Source: Marsupella aquatica
Taxonomy: Eukaryota > Marchantiophyta
NCBI GenBank assembly: GCA_973895155.1
Contig: OZ316893.1
Coordinates: forward strand, 7,750,001-7,814,000
DNA length: 64,000 nt
Reading direction: 5' to 3'
Shown: one piece after another, positions 1-11,339 of the stretch
How positions within the stretch are numbered: the first letter of the stretch is position 1
Layout: each line of letters starts with the position of its first letter
Translations under genes and position numbers: made by a program
Notes under the pieces: generated by a model
The model's input: the letters and a program-made list of their open reading frames with translations, nothing else
What the model was told of the DNA's origin: nothing
Databases searched by the model: none

Positions 1-6
1 CTTACT

Positions 7-978
7 ATGTTTGAGTCTTCAGCAACTTGTGATTTTCCACTTAATCTGCTCCTAGTTCCTTGCGCACACGGAACTTCTGCCTTGTTTTCCTGAACATATA
101 TATAAAATGGGCAGATCATGAAACCTTAAGACCATTATGTTCTACCTCCACCTCATATCGTGAATGTAAGGTTCTTTATTGGGCCCAGCTTACGCAAATC
201 AAATTTCTAATATGGTTTTGAATCATTTCCTCATAGCGTTGTAAATAAGATCACAGTGAGTTAAGTAGCATTCATTTGTACATTAGAAACTAAGTACGTT
301 AGCAACTCCCATCTCTCTCTCTCTATATATATGTATATATATATGTATATATATATGTGAAACACAAAGCAAGTAGTGGTGGCCCTTGGTCAATATATAA
401 TGCAATCATATTCATAACCTGTCTAGCTTGTGCCGTTCATAGAGCGATGCAGGTATGCTATCTATGTAGTGAGTACTATACCTCTTCCCCGGCTTTCTTC
501 ATAGCATTTTTAGGGAAGATCCTTTGTTGGCCATCGGCATTTAAAGCCGGAAGATGTGTAACGATCACTACATTCTGCTCTACAATCCACCTGGCCACCA
601 TGTCCAATAACTCTGATGCATTCTTCTGAGCGTGTTTGGTGAATGGCTTGGGGGTAGTCTTTGACCGCTTGTTCGTATCTGCTACAAACGTGCGCAATTT
701 GGCCTCCACTTTGCAGGTCTTCATCAAAACCATGGCTCTCATGCACAATACTAGTTTGGCGTCTTTGGTGAGCTTTTCAAAATTCTGCAAAAGTTACAGT
801 CTTTGGTGAGCTTTAAAATATGGTACTAGTATACCAATGACAAGCTATAAATGATTATTTACAGAATCATGCAAAACTTCTCAGTATATGCTTACTATAT
901 TGGAGTCTCTAGAAGCCTGGGACTTGTTACTTCTCGTCGACCGGGTTCCTTGAGCACACAAAACTTCTTCCTGGTTTT
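7..978 (-). repeat. Duplicated 83-bp exon pair (89-7 and 978-896)
   Basis: Two segments about 890 bp apart are homologous. Each has a 3' acceptor followed by an 83-bp exon starting GAAAAC, and each ends in AATATAGTAAGC or a close variant. Both translate to related peptides, with ENQEEVLCAQGTRS against ENKAEVPCAQGTRS. This is a tandem exon duplication in the outermost gene and supports the minus strand as coding. Confidence 0.6.
318..357. repeat. CT and TA/TATG microsatellite
   Basis: A CT run is followed by alternating TATATATG units. It lies in an intron of the outermost gene. No function is visible. Confidence 0.8.
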
Positions 979-2000
979 CCTGTACATATATAATGACCAC
1001 ATAATGAGACCACAAGAGTACGTTCCACACATACAATTTTTGTCTACACATTGTACACAATGATCGCTGCAACCTAATAAAGACTGCTGGCTTACAATGG
1101 ATGGAAATAAGAAATCATACCATGTTTTTGCTGGTCAACAACCGTTCCCTTGCATCCTCCTGTACCTTTGTTGAAATAGCTCTAAATGAAGGTACGTTTT
1201 CTTTGCCTGGGTTCGGACCCTTGCCTCTTCGTGCTCTACTCAATGGTTGATTTAGGTCCCAAATGCTTGCAAGGACTCCACCTTGTTCCTTCTTGGTCTT
1301 AACCTGCCATGCATATGTGGATGTGCAAATCATTGTATATATTGGTGAACCTAGGCTCAAAGTAGAATGAATTGCAAAGTCATATACATCACTTACAATA
1401 GAACTTTTAGGCCATTATAATAATTGCAATATACAAAACTTATACATACAATGATATATGATATATACCTTGGACAGTAGCGGGTTGTTTCCCCCTGCAG
1501 GACTGCTCTCAATCTTTTGTCTTTTTACCTGAAAAATAAGTATAAAGCAAACTCGGTGTCTTAATTATAATTACGTACGTATGATATATAAGAACGCAAC
1601 TAGGATGACAAAATACTCGTACCTCCGGTTCCGGTTGATCGTTAGGCCTTATATTAGTGTCTTCATCATCCTCGTCAGATTCAATGTAAAGTTGGGTTGA
1701 TGTAGTGAAGCAATCAACTTGCAAGTTGATAGTTGATGTTGACAATGTTTTCTCCTGGCTGCATGTAGTGGTATCCAGTACTTCAGTATCCTCGCTTGGC
1801 TCTCCATCGCTGGACCTGACTGCATCATCTGCTTTGCTTTCCTCTCTATGCTCTATTTCCGCCCCTCCCTCTGCATCTTCTTCATGGCCAGCTAATGCCA
1901 ACACTCGCTTCTTCGGTTTTGAAAGAGGGTTTTCCTCAACGTCAGGCATCTCCGGTAACCCCGCTCCATTGGAGGCCTTTCCTGAGACAGCAGAATCCTC

Positions 2001-2009
2001 AGGAGAGGG
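2001..2009. repeat. Left 9-bp target duplication of the Mutator-like element
   Basis: AGGAGAGGG here matches AGGAGAGGG at 39089-39097 exactly. Nine bases is the usual Mutator duplication length. Joining the flanks through one copy restores the frame of the outermost gene. Confidence 0.8.
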
Positions 2010-2023
2010 GGGAATTTACAAAC

Positions 2024-2105
2024 GACAGCAAACAGATAACAGTAACAGGAAACAGATTCTGGTACCAATTAAAAGGAGCTGTTACCAGTGAACAGTGTTT
2101 GGATG
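2024..2105 (+). repeat. Left subterminal inverted region of the Mutator-like element
   Basis: GACAGCAAACAG is followed by several ACAG/AACAGG and GTTACCAG/GGTACC motifs. The right end (about 38970-39073) carries the same motifs inverted, including repeated CTGGTAACAGG. These are plausible transposase-binding repeats, inferred from position and repetition only. Confidence 0.6.
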
Positions 2106-2451
2106 GTCGTGAACAGTTATCTTAAAAAAAGGTCTCAAAATCTCCATTTGAAAGTACAAGAATAGAAAACAAAACCACCAAACCCTCGTGATAAATAAAA
2201 GAACAACAAGGAAACAATTTTTTGAAACATAAAAGACGGCTGCCAATTGAGATACACAAAATCCAAGACAAATACAAGTAGAAAAGAAAGGCCGGAAAAA
2301 ACATTCGCAAATATTATCACAAAATAGAAAACGCGCTCGGCTTAAGTGATACAAAATGCAGTTATCAACATCAACAATCTGGCCTAAAAATCCCATCCAT
2401 TCCATGAAGTCACGGTCGACACCATCGGAGGTTTTCGACTAATACATGAAC

Positions 2452-2692
2452 AACGCTCGGCGCTAGCCAAAAACTAACTAGAAAACTAGTCGTTTCTTGG
2501 AGACAAGATGCGTCCAAACCCAGACAACATAGTCAAGATCCATTCCCTCCCACAAAATCCGTTGTCGTTTCAATAGCACCCGGCGCTAGCCAAAACCTAA
2601 ATAGTAGACAACCGGGAAAACTCTAACGCTAGAGCTGAGGTCGACTTCAATGCCACAAAATCCGGAAAACTTTAGCAGCGCCCGGCGCTAGC
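2452..2692. repeat. Three copies of an AGCGCCNGGCGCT-type palindrome
   Basis: Copies or close variants lie at 2452-2468, 2575-2591 and 2677-2692, most followed by AGC. They sit in non-coding DNA between the left end of the Mutator-like element and the small ORF at 2723-3184. See the related copies at 3.8-5.8 kb and 36.6-38.5 kb. Confidence 0.7.
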
Positions 2693-2722
2693 TTAAAGCG
2701 ATCAGCAAAACGAAATTTCCAT

Positions 2723-3184
2723 CTAGCTTTCCGAGTTGCAATCATCATCCACTCCTGCTGCTTCTCTCCGCCGATCTTTCTTGAAGCCGAGACCACGCAA
2801 ACGAACATATCCCTCTAAAGGTCCTCGACGAACAGCCCTCGTAAAATATTCATTAGGAATATTACTGTCCTTAAAATCAACTCGCCCGAACATTTCTTGT
2901 ACTCTTCGATCGATTGGGAGTACCCCATCAACAAGAACTCCCGGGTGAGACGAAAACCGACTAGAGAACGGAGGCGCAGGGGAATCGACAATCCAAGGGA
3001 TGTTCTTCTCTCCAGGACTAATAGCCTCATCATACGGGAGAGCATGACGGTTCCAAAAAGTGGAAGTTTCAGTTTCTTCAGTCTCCATCCGCGATTCAAA
3101 AGAGCTTAAATGGCTCTCTTCCGGACGCACACGAGAAGGACGAAAAGCTGCCTCCCAATCCATTGGCTCATACTGACTTGTCAT
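2723..3184 (-). CDS. Hypothetical 153-residue protein or terminal exon
   Basis: This open frame starts MTSQYEPMDWEAAFRPSR and ends in an acidic tail (DDDCNSES). It contains a plausible folded stretch around VLPIDRRVQEMFGRVDF and EYFTRAVRRGPLEGYVRLRG. It lies inside the Mutator-like element, downstream of the methyltransferase-like gene and on the same strand. It could be a separate small gene or a further 3' exon of that gene. No family is recognised. Flanking DNA contains copies of the AGCGCC palindrome on both sides, as introns of neighbouring genes do. Confidence 0.45.
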   Translation of the reverse strand: MTSQYEPMDWEAAFRPSRVRPEESHLSSFESRMETEETETSTFWNRHALPYDEAISPGEKNIPWIVDSPAPPFSSRFSSHPGVLVDGVLPIDRRVQEMFGRVDFKDSNIPNEYFTRAVRRGPLEGYVRLRGLGFKKDRRREAAGVDDDCNSES

Positions 3185-3299
3185 GTTTCAAAGATCCCAA
3201 TCTAATATGTAACCTCTCCTCCCGTAAGAACGTCGTCCGCGAGTGCTATAGCCGACAAAGGTCAAAGAAAGGTCCGCAAAGACTAAGACGCCAGATAAA

Positions 3300-3660
3300 G
3301 GTCTGCGTACACTACCGTTCCGAAACGACCATCAAACTATCATCGTCCCATTCTATTGCCTCCCAAAACTATCTTCGCCTTGGTAACAGGTATCGTCCCG
3401 TTCTATCGCCCTGCTCTAACGTCCCGTTCTATCGTCTTCCCGAAACAAAGTCTTCCCAAATGAACTATCGTCTTGTTCTATCGTCACATTCTATCGTCCT
3501 CCCGAAACAAAGTCTCCCCTCCCGTTCTATCGTCCCGTTCTATCGTCCTCCCAAAACTATCGTCGTCCTCAACTATCGACGTCCCCAACTCTCGTCGTCC
3601 CGAACAAACCTAAATTGAAACTATAGTCGTCCCTTCCGCCCGGTCCCTAAACTATGGAAT
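3300..3660. repeat. Minisatellite of CGTCCCGTTCTATCGTC-like units
   Basis: Short, irregular repeats of TTCTATCGTC, CGTCCCGTTC and TCCCGAAAC are strung together over about 350 bp. No long reading frame is convincing here. It is non-coding sequence between two minus-strand ORFs. Confidence 0.7.
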
Positions 3661-3803
3661 CATCATCCCGAAACTATGGTCCCCAACGGCTTTCCGACAA
3701 CTGACTAAAGAACACAATCCAAATGGCAGTTGGTATCCAATGACGATGACCATTGACAGGAAATGACAAAGACTAAACGGCCATTTAGAGATTCCATTTG
3801 GCG

Positions 3804-3922
3804 AGCGCCAGGCGCTTGTAAAGAACAGAAGTCAAAAGTAATCAACAAGTAGAGAGAAATTAACAATTTAAAAGGACCCTCAGCAGAGGGAAATAATACA
3901 GATGTTACAAGCGCCGGGCGCT
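3804..3922. repeat. Two AGCGCCNGGCGCT palindromes
   Basis: Copies are AGCGCCAGGCGCT at 3804-3816 and AGCGCCGGGCGCT at 3910-3922. Both are perfect 13-bp palindromes around a variable centre. They lie just past the 3' end of the methyltransferase-like gene. Confidence 0.85.
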
Positions 3923-3956
3923 GCTAAAAGATTTAGCCTCAACTACCCACTACTTC

Positions 3957-6406
3957 TCACGGTTCCGAAGATTCTGAGTCGGAACCAAAATCTGTACTCT
4001 GGGATCTGTTCGTGGACACAGCCTCATCATCTACGTACTGGTTGCGGGAGAAGTCATCAACATAAGGATGTTTAATGAACTTTTGGTCAACACCCCTTCG
4101 TAACCGAAGACCTTTGTTTTCCCAGCAAAGTGTCCTTGCACTTTCTGCTTTCCTTGCGGCTTTCTCTGCATAGGAGGGAAGAACAAACGGTTTTTCCGGT
4201 GTTTCTACGTTGTGTCTCGCGATCTTCCTCCGCAGTTTGATTCGTCTCCTTGCATTCCACTCTGACCTGATATAACAAAGTCCATTTTGTAAGGCGCCTT
4301 TCCCCAAAACAACAAAAGAAATGTTATGAATTGACGGGAATGGAGAAAGAAGCTTACGAGTTTATGAACATTACTCGAAAGAGTCATCACTATCGGTTTC
4401 ATCTGCAGCTGCACGATGCTCTCCCTTTTCCTCCTCGGAGTTTCTTGTACCTTGTTCCTCTCCACCTTCACTCGATTCATCATCAGAATCAAAATTGAGA
4501 ACCGACCAAAGCTTATCTCTCTTTTTTCTGTCGGCAGTAGGAACAGGTGGAGGCAACACTGCAATCTCTTTGGGAGACAACAAATCCATGAAAACCTTTG
4601 AAGCGGTTTCAATAAATTCTTTCCAGTGTTCTATCCCGAGTACAAATCATCCAGAGAAGTCGCCAGCAATGTAAGAGCTTCCAGCCCCAGCAGTCCAATC
4701 CATAAAAATATCACGAGGCCGTGTGACAAGCTCTATAACAGATTGCATAAAACCCACAGACAGACGAGCATTTCCAGCAAACTCTATTTGCGGGAATGGA
4801 TCTGATTTGAGCGAAGAGAGTCCGATCAAATTGGTAACCGAAGGGTCCTCACTGATGGACAGCGGCCGAAATTTGGGGTCTTTGGGAATTTTACATTTCC
4901 CATTAATTTGGCCAAATATGTCGAGCCTGAGGGTAAACATCTCTCGGTCTGTCTTTGCCGCATACATCGGGTCAGACATCACAACATTATGCGAGCATAT
5001 ACACTAAAATTTCCTTGACTCCTGACAGGCAGCAATGACTTGCGACATGGGATCGTACTCCCCATTGTGTAGAATTACAAGGAACCCATCATCTGATAAA
5101 AATGGATCCATGGATTTGAAAAAAGATCTAGCCATTGAGTGATCTGGAATGTTCCATTTAGGAACCTTCTTATCAATGATAGATGGTTTGAACCCGGTCG
5201 GTAGGTAAATGAAGCCGGCATCCACTCCAAACGATCTTACTTTTCCCCCCCGAACAACTCCCTTCTCTTTAAATCCCAACTTAACGAGGTCTTTTCCCCA
5301 TTTCTCCACATCACTAACCCACTCGGGCTTCTCCTCCTTGTTGAACGTCGAGTCAAAAAATTCAGAAAGGCTTGTCTCAACCATGCAATGGCGAGACACA
5401 ATTGTTTTGAAGTTTCCAACTTCACGTTGGAAACCAGAAGCTATAACACTCTCCCTTAAAGATTGTCCACCTTCGACAGCTCTCTTTCGTTTCTTCTTGG
5501 TACTCGTGGCGTCGATAGGAACTATAACCTTCCCTTTGTTGACTGGAGTAATGGGGTCCGATCGAGCTCCCGTGTTTGCCTCGGAAACTTCAGGTGTAGC
5601 ATCCTTTTTTGTATCTCCCGTTCCCACCGTATTAGACTTCCTCCCTCCTAAAATATAACCAGGTCGTAGTTAGAATAAGTACTTTTAAAGTATTGAAAGA
5701 AGCTAGCGCCTGGCGCTAACCAAATGCAATTCACTTAAGTCGCAACCGAAGCCTAATAACCAAGAAAGAGAATACCCTCAACAGAATATTTTTTGCCAGC
5801 GCCTGGCGCTGGCAAAATCATGGATAGCAATACTTACTCTTCTTTCCAGATTTAGTAGACTCGCTCGGTGCTGCTAGCTCCGCTTTGGCTTTCGCGCGAG
5901 GTTTGTGACTCCGGTCCACATGCACAACAGTTGTTTCACAGATAGTTTGCAAGTTTGTGGCAGACTTGTCTACATCGTCAAGTAGACCCTGCTTCATGTC
6001 GGACACAAGTTTTGCTGGCATCTGAGACTTTGAAAGCTTATGGAAGGCATCTTTTTCCCTTTGATCAAAAGGAGAATCCCATCTATCTGTATCTAGATAC
6101 CAGGGGCAGTGAGTTCTCTCCCATTCTGTCATTGGTCTCGGAGGAAATATGCCCTCCGTGGGGTACATAGAGTACAAATCAGCCAAGGCATCATCTTCAC
6201 TTATTGAAATCCACTTCATAAAAGCTGCAGGATATGCCCAGAAGTAATCAGGTTTGGTTACCTCCATGTGCATGTAGAACCTATACACAAACCTCTTCGC
6301 TCGCTTTTGGTTTCTCTGGGTGTAATCTTCTTTGTCAGGGTACTTTGAAGGCCACATAGTGTGAAAGAACTTATTCTTCACGGAATCACCAAATCTCTTG
6401 AATTCA
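3957..6406 (-). pseudogene. Methyltransferase-like gene of the Mutator-like element, 3' part
   Basis: Exons are 6406-5838, 5647 to about 4375 and about 4297-3957. Exon 1 continues in frame from 33912 across the inserted element. A domain resembling beta-class N4/N6 amino-methyltransferases lies in the middle exon. It has a segment like the post-catalytic strand (SDDGFLVILHNGEYDP), then SDPMYA, and then DIFMDWTAGAGSSYIAGDFS followed by FVLGIEHWKEFIETA, which resembles the SAM-binding GxG motif and following helix. A canonical DPPY catalytic motif is not seen. An NLS-like KKKRKR is present. Two in-frame stops break the middle exon: TAG at 5004-5006 and TGA at 4647-4649 (where W is expected). 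The tail is rich in D, E and S. The methyltransferase call is an inference from motifs, and the activity is probably lost. Confidence 0.5.
5705..5817. repeat. Two palindromes in one 190-bp intron, one extended to 27 bp
   Basis: AGCGCCTGGCGCT occurs at 5705-5717 and again at 5798-5810. The second is the core of a perfect 27-bp palindrome at 5791-5817 (arms TTTTGCCAGCGCC, centre T). Both fall in the intron between 5838 and 5647. Confidence 0.85.
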
Positions 6407-6410
6407 TTTG
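6407..6410. repeat. Left 4-bp target duplication (TTTG) of the 27.5-kb element
   Basis: TTTG precedes the left terminal repeat, and TTTG follows the right one at 33912-33915. Joining through one copy makes the methyltransferase-like exon continuous in frame. Confidence 0.75.
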
Positions 6411-6435
6411 GGTCAAAAGCAAGCTAGAGGGGTAC
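6411..6435 (+). repeat. Left 25-bp terminal inverted repeat of the 27.5-kb element
   Basis: It begins GGTCAAAAGCAAGC and ends GGGGTAC, matching the reverse complement of 33887-33911 base for base. Confidence 0.85.
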
Positions 6436-7255
6436 CAAAGGAGGCCCCAAGGACTAGGGGAAATGACTTCATGTCCAAGGACTTCCAAGGCTCATGTGTG
6501 GCCAGGATTACACAATCTTGAAGTGACTAAGGACTTTTCAATAATCATTATTCCATCACTAATGCGACACTCAAGGGGTAGCCATTATGAGCTTAAGCCG
6601 TCATTTTCGTGCCCATGTGAACAAGATCTAGTTTAAGACAAGCATCCTTCTCCCATTTTGAATTTTGAACGCGACTTTTAATTTATGAAAGGCCACCTCA
6701 CAAGCTGTGGGGCCAACTTGTTGCTTTTGCGTGATGTCCTTCACAGGAGTCACATCCTTTGACACGGCTTTCCCGGCGTGGTGGGGGTACTTGGTGCATG
6801 TTGGCTAAGCCACATTTAATTTGTTTGTCTCTTTTGGGCCCTGTTGAAGGTCACTGCGCGCGAACTGCTCTCACTTGGTCACTTTTGGATTCTCTCGTCA
6901 TTCTTTCCAAACACTTAGATGATTTTGAATCCCGCATTTGGAGGTGAGGCGCACCAGCTCCACCAAACCACTCTCGGTGCCATTGCGCATCACATTTGAT
7001 TAGCCCAAATCCCACTACTGACGATCCTGGAGGTTGGAGGTGAGGCACGCGCGGTCGGAGAGTGCAAGACTTGGTGCGCAATTTGGTGGCCGAATTCAGG
7101 GGATTGATTCGAGGCGGGGGTGAATAATTTCTGCTCCTTTTCCAATTTCTTGGTCACCTTTGCCATTCAATGTTGAAGCTAAATCTGTAGGTTAAACCAC
7201 GCTCCTTTACTTTGGTGGATTGTTGATTTGTATGTGTACTCAGGACTAAGTTACG
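6436..7255. other. Left subterminal and upstream region of the RING gene
   Basis: This stretch of about 820 bp has no convincing gene. AAGGACT/CCAAGGAC motifs recur near the left end (about 6469-6545), as they do near the right end of the element. The 3' portion is the leader of the + gene starting at 7256. No clear TATA box is picked out. Confidence 0.5.
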
Positions 7256-9660
7256 ATGGGTGTTGTGCCTCTTGACCTTGATGGACTTTCAAAAGATGTC
7301 TCTAATGCAATAGACCGTATAGAGGCGCCGCAGGTTAGAGATGTACCTGTAGTTGTTGGGGGTGCCACACCTGCTGTTTTAGTAGAACCCCGCATGTCAA
7401 GTCAGAAGAGCGAGAAGAGTGTGCAGGATTGGGATCCTGCTGAATTCCAGAGAGACCCGACATATTTTGCTGTCACCTTTGGACTCCCCAATGTCGGTGA
7501 AAATCCTTATAAGATAAGTGATGTTAGTGACCAAGATTTGAGTACATGTTTTGGAGAGAAAACGCGCAGTGGTTATAGATTAAATAGCTCAGTTGGCATC
7601 CCCATTGCAGACTTGTTGCATCTATCCCAAGTCGTTGATGGCTACGATAAACCGGTCAATGGACTTCTGGCTCATACCTTTGTGAAAGGCGCTTATGTTG
7701 AGCGTGTTCTTGGCCGAAAAGTCAATTGGGCCGCATATGCATCGTCGAAGCTAAAGGGGCAGATAATCCAGTGGGAGAGAGAGGGAAAGGGTAGGCCAGA
7801 CGGGCCTCCTTGTGTTAGGAAGCCCCGTCTTTACAAGAGTCCTGTGTCAATAGAGATTGCCCCGCAGTCTAAGAGCGAACCAAAATCAGCAGATGCCTCC
7901 AAGGAGTTTGAATTGTCTCTTTGGGATAATGTAGCCAATGATAAGACTCCGGGGGTTGGATTGGTCAATGAGGAACTTACCACCCTGTGTAAGGCTATTG
8001 TCTGTGATGTCCCAAAGGTGCCCTTTTATCAAGCTGAGCCTACCGGACTTCTACTATCCATGCTTGACTCAGCAATTTTGTCTACAAAGTGCCAAAAACG
8101 TGAGGCTCTGCTAGACGCTGCCAAGGTTGAAGCCAGTTTGAAGGCCCTAGATGTAGCTGAACGTGATCACCCAACAACCGTGGAAAAGCTTAATGAGCAG
8201 TTGAGATCTATGGAACAAGAACAAGATCAATTGCGGGAGATGGTAGACTCTACAGACAAGGAAGTCGATGACATCATTTTAGACCTCGAGCTAGAGGCCA
8301 ACAAGGAAGATGAGGGCTCTGGGAATGAGGTATATTCACCCTACCTTGCAGGGGAATCATTTGTAGTCTTTCATTCCCTGATTATTTTGCATCATCAGAA
8401 AGAATTATGGAGTGTATTAGTCTAGCATTGTTGTACTGTTACAAATTTGAATTTTTCCGATGGTTACAGGGCATTGAGTTCAGTACTCTCTTGGAAACCC
8501 GACTTAAAAACTCAAGAGCCAAAATTGCTGAGTTGAAGGGCCGCCAAGAGACCATCGGGAGGGATATGGTGAAGGTGACCGAGATCATTGCAGCCGAGTA
8601 GAAGCGGTTTGAAGCATCATCAGGGATGGTGTCCCGATTGAAAAAAGTGGCTGTAGCTGTGGATGCAGACTTGAAGGAGCTTAACTTGGCGGAGGAAGCA
8701 CAAAAGTCTGAATATGCAACTCTGGAGAGGGTATTGCATAATCCCTGTCCAACCTTGAGGCCGACCTTTGTTGCGACACTTACTTCTCCAGTGTCAACCC
8801 AAGTTCTGTTATCAAGTTGTCCCGTTTGTTGCAATGGTTATCATTGCTGCAATTGGATCCCAGCATCCTGTGGGCACACATATCATCCGAGTTGTCTTTT
8901 TTCTTTGATTGGTGATTCAAAGGATACTCCTAAGTGTGAAGCTTGTGGGCTACCATTTTCTGATGATTGGTTACGAACGTGGGGCTTACCCACACACGGA
9001 GAATAGAGGCGAGTAAGTTACATAGATCACATGAAAAGAGTGTACTATGGGGCGCCAAGTATTGATCTTTTCAGTAGGAGACAACTCGTACAACAAATCC
9101 AAACTGTGCATGAACAGGTACGGAAAATGAGACAAGTGATGCATGCATTATCAATTCCTTTGTTGTTGTCTGCACTTAATTGGATAGTCCAAGTGGTTGT
9201 TCCAATTTTAAAGTCTCCAATAGTGTATTGACCCTCAATACTATTACATGTGTGCATTCAGGCAAACCTCCAAGCTGAAGGTGAAACGTTGCTACTTGCT
9301 TTGGAGGCGGCTCCCATGTCACAAAAGCTGGGAAACAAGTCTGGGAAAGATGATAACCAAGATGGTGAGTCTACAGGGAGGCTTTTGACACCCAAAACTG
9401 AGGGTCGGGAATTGGGGAAAAGAACGAGGGCTTTGGAATCATCTAGGAAGGTGCTAAGTAGACCTTTGACGACTCCAGAGCTACTCACAATGCCGTTTAG
9501 CCCAGAGTCCATGTCTCAGGTTTCATCCTGGCAAATGTTAGACCTACTTGGAGTTGGCCATGGACATCCAGTTGTACCACAAATACTCGATTTCAAAGGC
9601 CCTCCTAAATCCTCTGCACCGCCAGCCAGTTCCAGAAAGAGATTGTGGCTTCCTTCTTGA
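7256..9660 (+). pseudogene. Coiled-coil and RING-H2 protein of the 27.5-kb element
   Basis: Exon 1 starts at the ATG at 7256 (MGVVPLDLDGL) and runs to a donor at about 8330. Exon 2 (about 8469-9006) continues the coiled coil and ends in a RING-H2-like finger: CPVC near 8820, then CGHTYHPSC and CEAC. This fits C-x2-C-x(n)-C-x-H-x2-H-x2-C-x(n)-C-x2-C, a pattern typical of ubiquitin E3 ligases. An in-frame TAG at 8599-8601 (IIAAE-stop-KRFEAS) interrupts it. Further exon-like segments are about 9031-9117 (donor after VHEQ) and about 9262-9660 (acceptor TTCAG). They are joined by GT-AG borders and extend the coiled coil. The N-terminal 270 residues are unrecognised. Its role in the element is unknown, but a RING protein suggests interaction with host ubiquitination. 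Confidence 0.5.
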
Positions 9661-9820
9661 ACGTGGAGTAAGAAGCTGGCAATGGTCCACTCTGATTGAC
9701 TGTGATCAAATAATTTGATACATCCATGATGCATTTGTTGCATGGCCGAATTTCTTGTCAGTGTAATTTGTAGACTTTGTTACTGAATCAGATTTTTGCA
9801 TGTGTGTTTCTTGGTGCAGG

Positions 9821-11337
9821 CAAGTAGAGGCCGGCGCAATACCCTTTTCTGATCGGATGGAGGATCAAGTTGGAAAGGTAAATCTGATTTCCATTTCTTT
9901 TAGATCAATCGGTACTTCTTGCTGGATGAACATTAGTCATGCTATAGATAAATTAGTTCGAGTCCTTGCTGTGAAGGATGGTTGATAGCGGAAGTTCTTG
10001 GCCAAGGACTGACAATTCTTGGATTGGAACTTGCAGTCATTTCACCCAGTCTTTCACCAAGTGAGTCGATACTGTCCTTGTCGAAGCTAGCACTCATTGC
10101 AATCACTCCCACTAGTGCACACTAGTCTCCAAGGACTACAGAAATATCCTCTCCAAGGACTAGTTCTCCTTCCCAAGGACATGCGGTCCTTTGACAAGGA
10201 CATGCAGTCCTTTTCCAAGGACTCTCGGTCCTTATCTAAGGACAAAGGTCCTCTTGCAAGGACTCCACTCGGACATCATCATTCCTTTAGGAAGGACTTT
10301 CGGTCCTTCTCCAAGGACTTCAGGTCCTTGAGTCCAAGGACTTGGGTCCTTTCAAGGACTTTTGGGTCCTTCTCCAAGGACTTAAGGTCCTTGAGTCGAA
10401 GGACTTGGGTCCTTTCAAGGACTTTTGGGTCCTTCTCCAAGGACTTAAGGTCCTTGAGTCGAAGGACATGGGTCCTTTCAAGGACTTTTGGGTCCTTCTC
10501 CAAGGACTTCCCTCCTTCAAGTCCTTGTCCAACTACTTCCTGTCCTTCTTCAAGGACTTGCGCTCAAGGACCAGGACTCATCTCCTCAAGCCTGGTCCTT
10601 CACCAAGGAGGCAGCAACTGTTCATTAATTTCTTTGCTTGCATGCCTTCTGCTCTTTGTTGTTCTGTAGGGATAAATAGCTAGCTGCAGTAACTATGGGT
10701 CTGTTTGACCTCACTACATATTCTAAGATCCTTTTGTTTGATACAGTTGCAGATGGACAAGCAAGGCTCATTTTGCACTCTCAACAAGGCAAAGATTGAG
10801 AAAATGTGGGGCCTCTGTGCGGGATCTTATGTTTATGAAGGCTGTGGTCTGTTGCTGAAAGATGGCCAACCTTGTGCATTGGGGAAGCACAAACGCAAAC
10901 TCAGGAGGCATAATCTTGAGTCTCCACTGGGTCCTCACTCTAGGGGCCGAGAGGAGCATGCTTGTTGTGAAGACGGGAGTGGTACATACATGTACTGTTT
11001 TGCTATCCAAGTGGGTGATCTTGTCATCCAAGTAAATGAAGCTCATGGGTCAAAGTTGATGGGGGTTTCAGGGCAAACCTTCAAGGATTCATACAGTAGC
11101 GATGAGCAGAAGAAAAAAAGAATTTTTGAACAGGCGATGACTTTGCTGTGGACTATCACCTATGTCAAGGATGAGTCTTGTGGGGATGTGGTTCGGGTTG
11201 TAGGATTTGAACAGCATCCATCTGAATCAGATGGAGTGACAGAGGAGTCAAAGCCCAGGCCGAAGTGGATGAAACTGTATGAGGATTTTTCAGCTGACAT
11301 AGTGGACACTTTAAAGTCATTTCGCATCTCTAACTAG
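9821..11337 (+). CDS. Downstream exons or second + gene of the 27.5-kb element
   Basis: A short exon candidate at 9821-9879 (QVEAGAIPFSDRMEDQVGK, then GTAAAT) is followed by a clear exon at 10748-11337 after a GATACAG acceptor. The latter starts LQMDKQGSF and encodes about 195 residues with a central segment (MYCFAIQVGDLVIQVNE), ending SFRISN-stop. It may be the C-terminal part of the RING gene or a separate gene. The minisatellite at 10.13-10.60 kb would lie in its intron or leader. I recognise no family. Confidence 0.4.
10130..10600. repeat. AAGGACTT/AGGTCCTT minisatellite
   Basis: Roughly 20-bp units of CCAAGGACTTNNGGTCCTT repeat many times. Within 10.32-10.51 kb there are three higher-order units of about 72 bp. 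Long open frames on both strands here simply reflect the repeat. Confidence 0.9.
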
Positions 11338-11339
11338 GA

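Larger units (their letters stand above)
1..2009 (-). pseudogene. Outermost interrupted multi-exon gene, 3' part (unknown function)
   Basis: This is the downstream part of a minus-strand gene whose upstream part lies at 40989-39098. Exons supported by GT-AG borders are: 2009 to about 1623 (acidic, contains PDVEENPLSKPKKR), 1529-1471, 1303-1121, 978-896, 788-487 and 89 to about 7. The gene continues past the left edge. The product is rich in E, D, S, K and R, with basic patches such as KPKKR. The 788-487 exon encodes a helical-looking segment. Removing the element at 2010-39088 with one copy of the 9-bp duplication joins the two parts in frame inside a coding repeat. I do not recognise the family. 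It may be a host gene or a gene of a still larger element. The 5' part carries in-frame stops, so the whole is probably not functional now. Confidence 0.55.
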
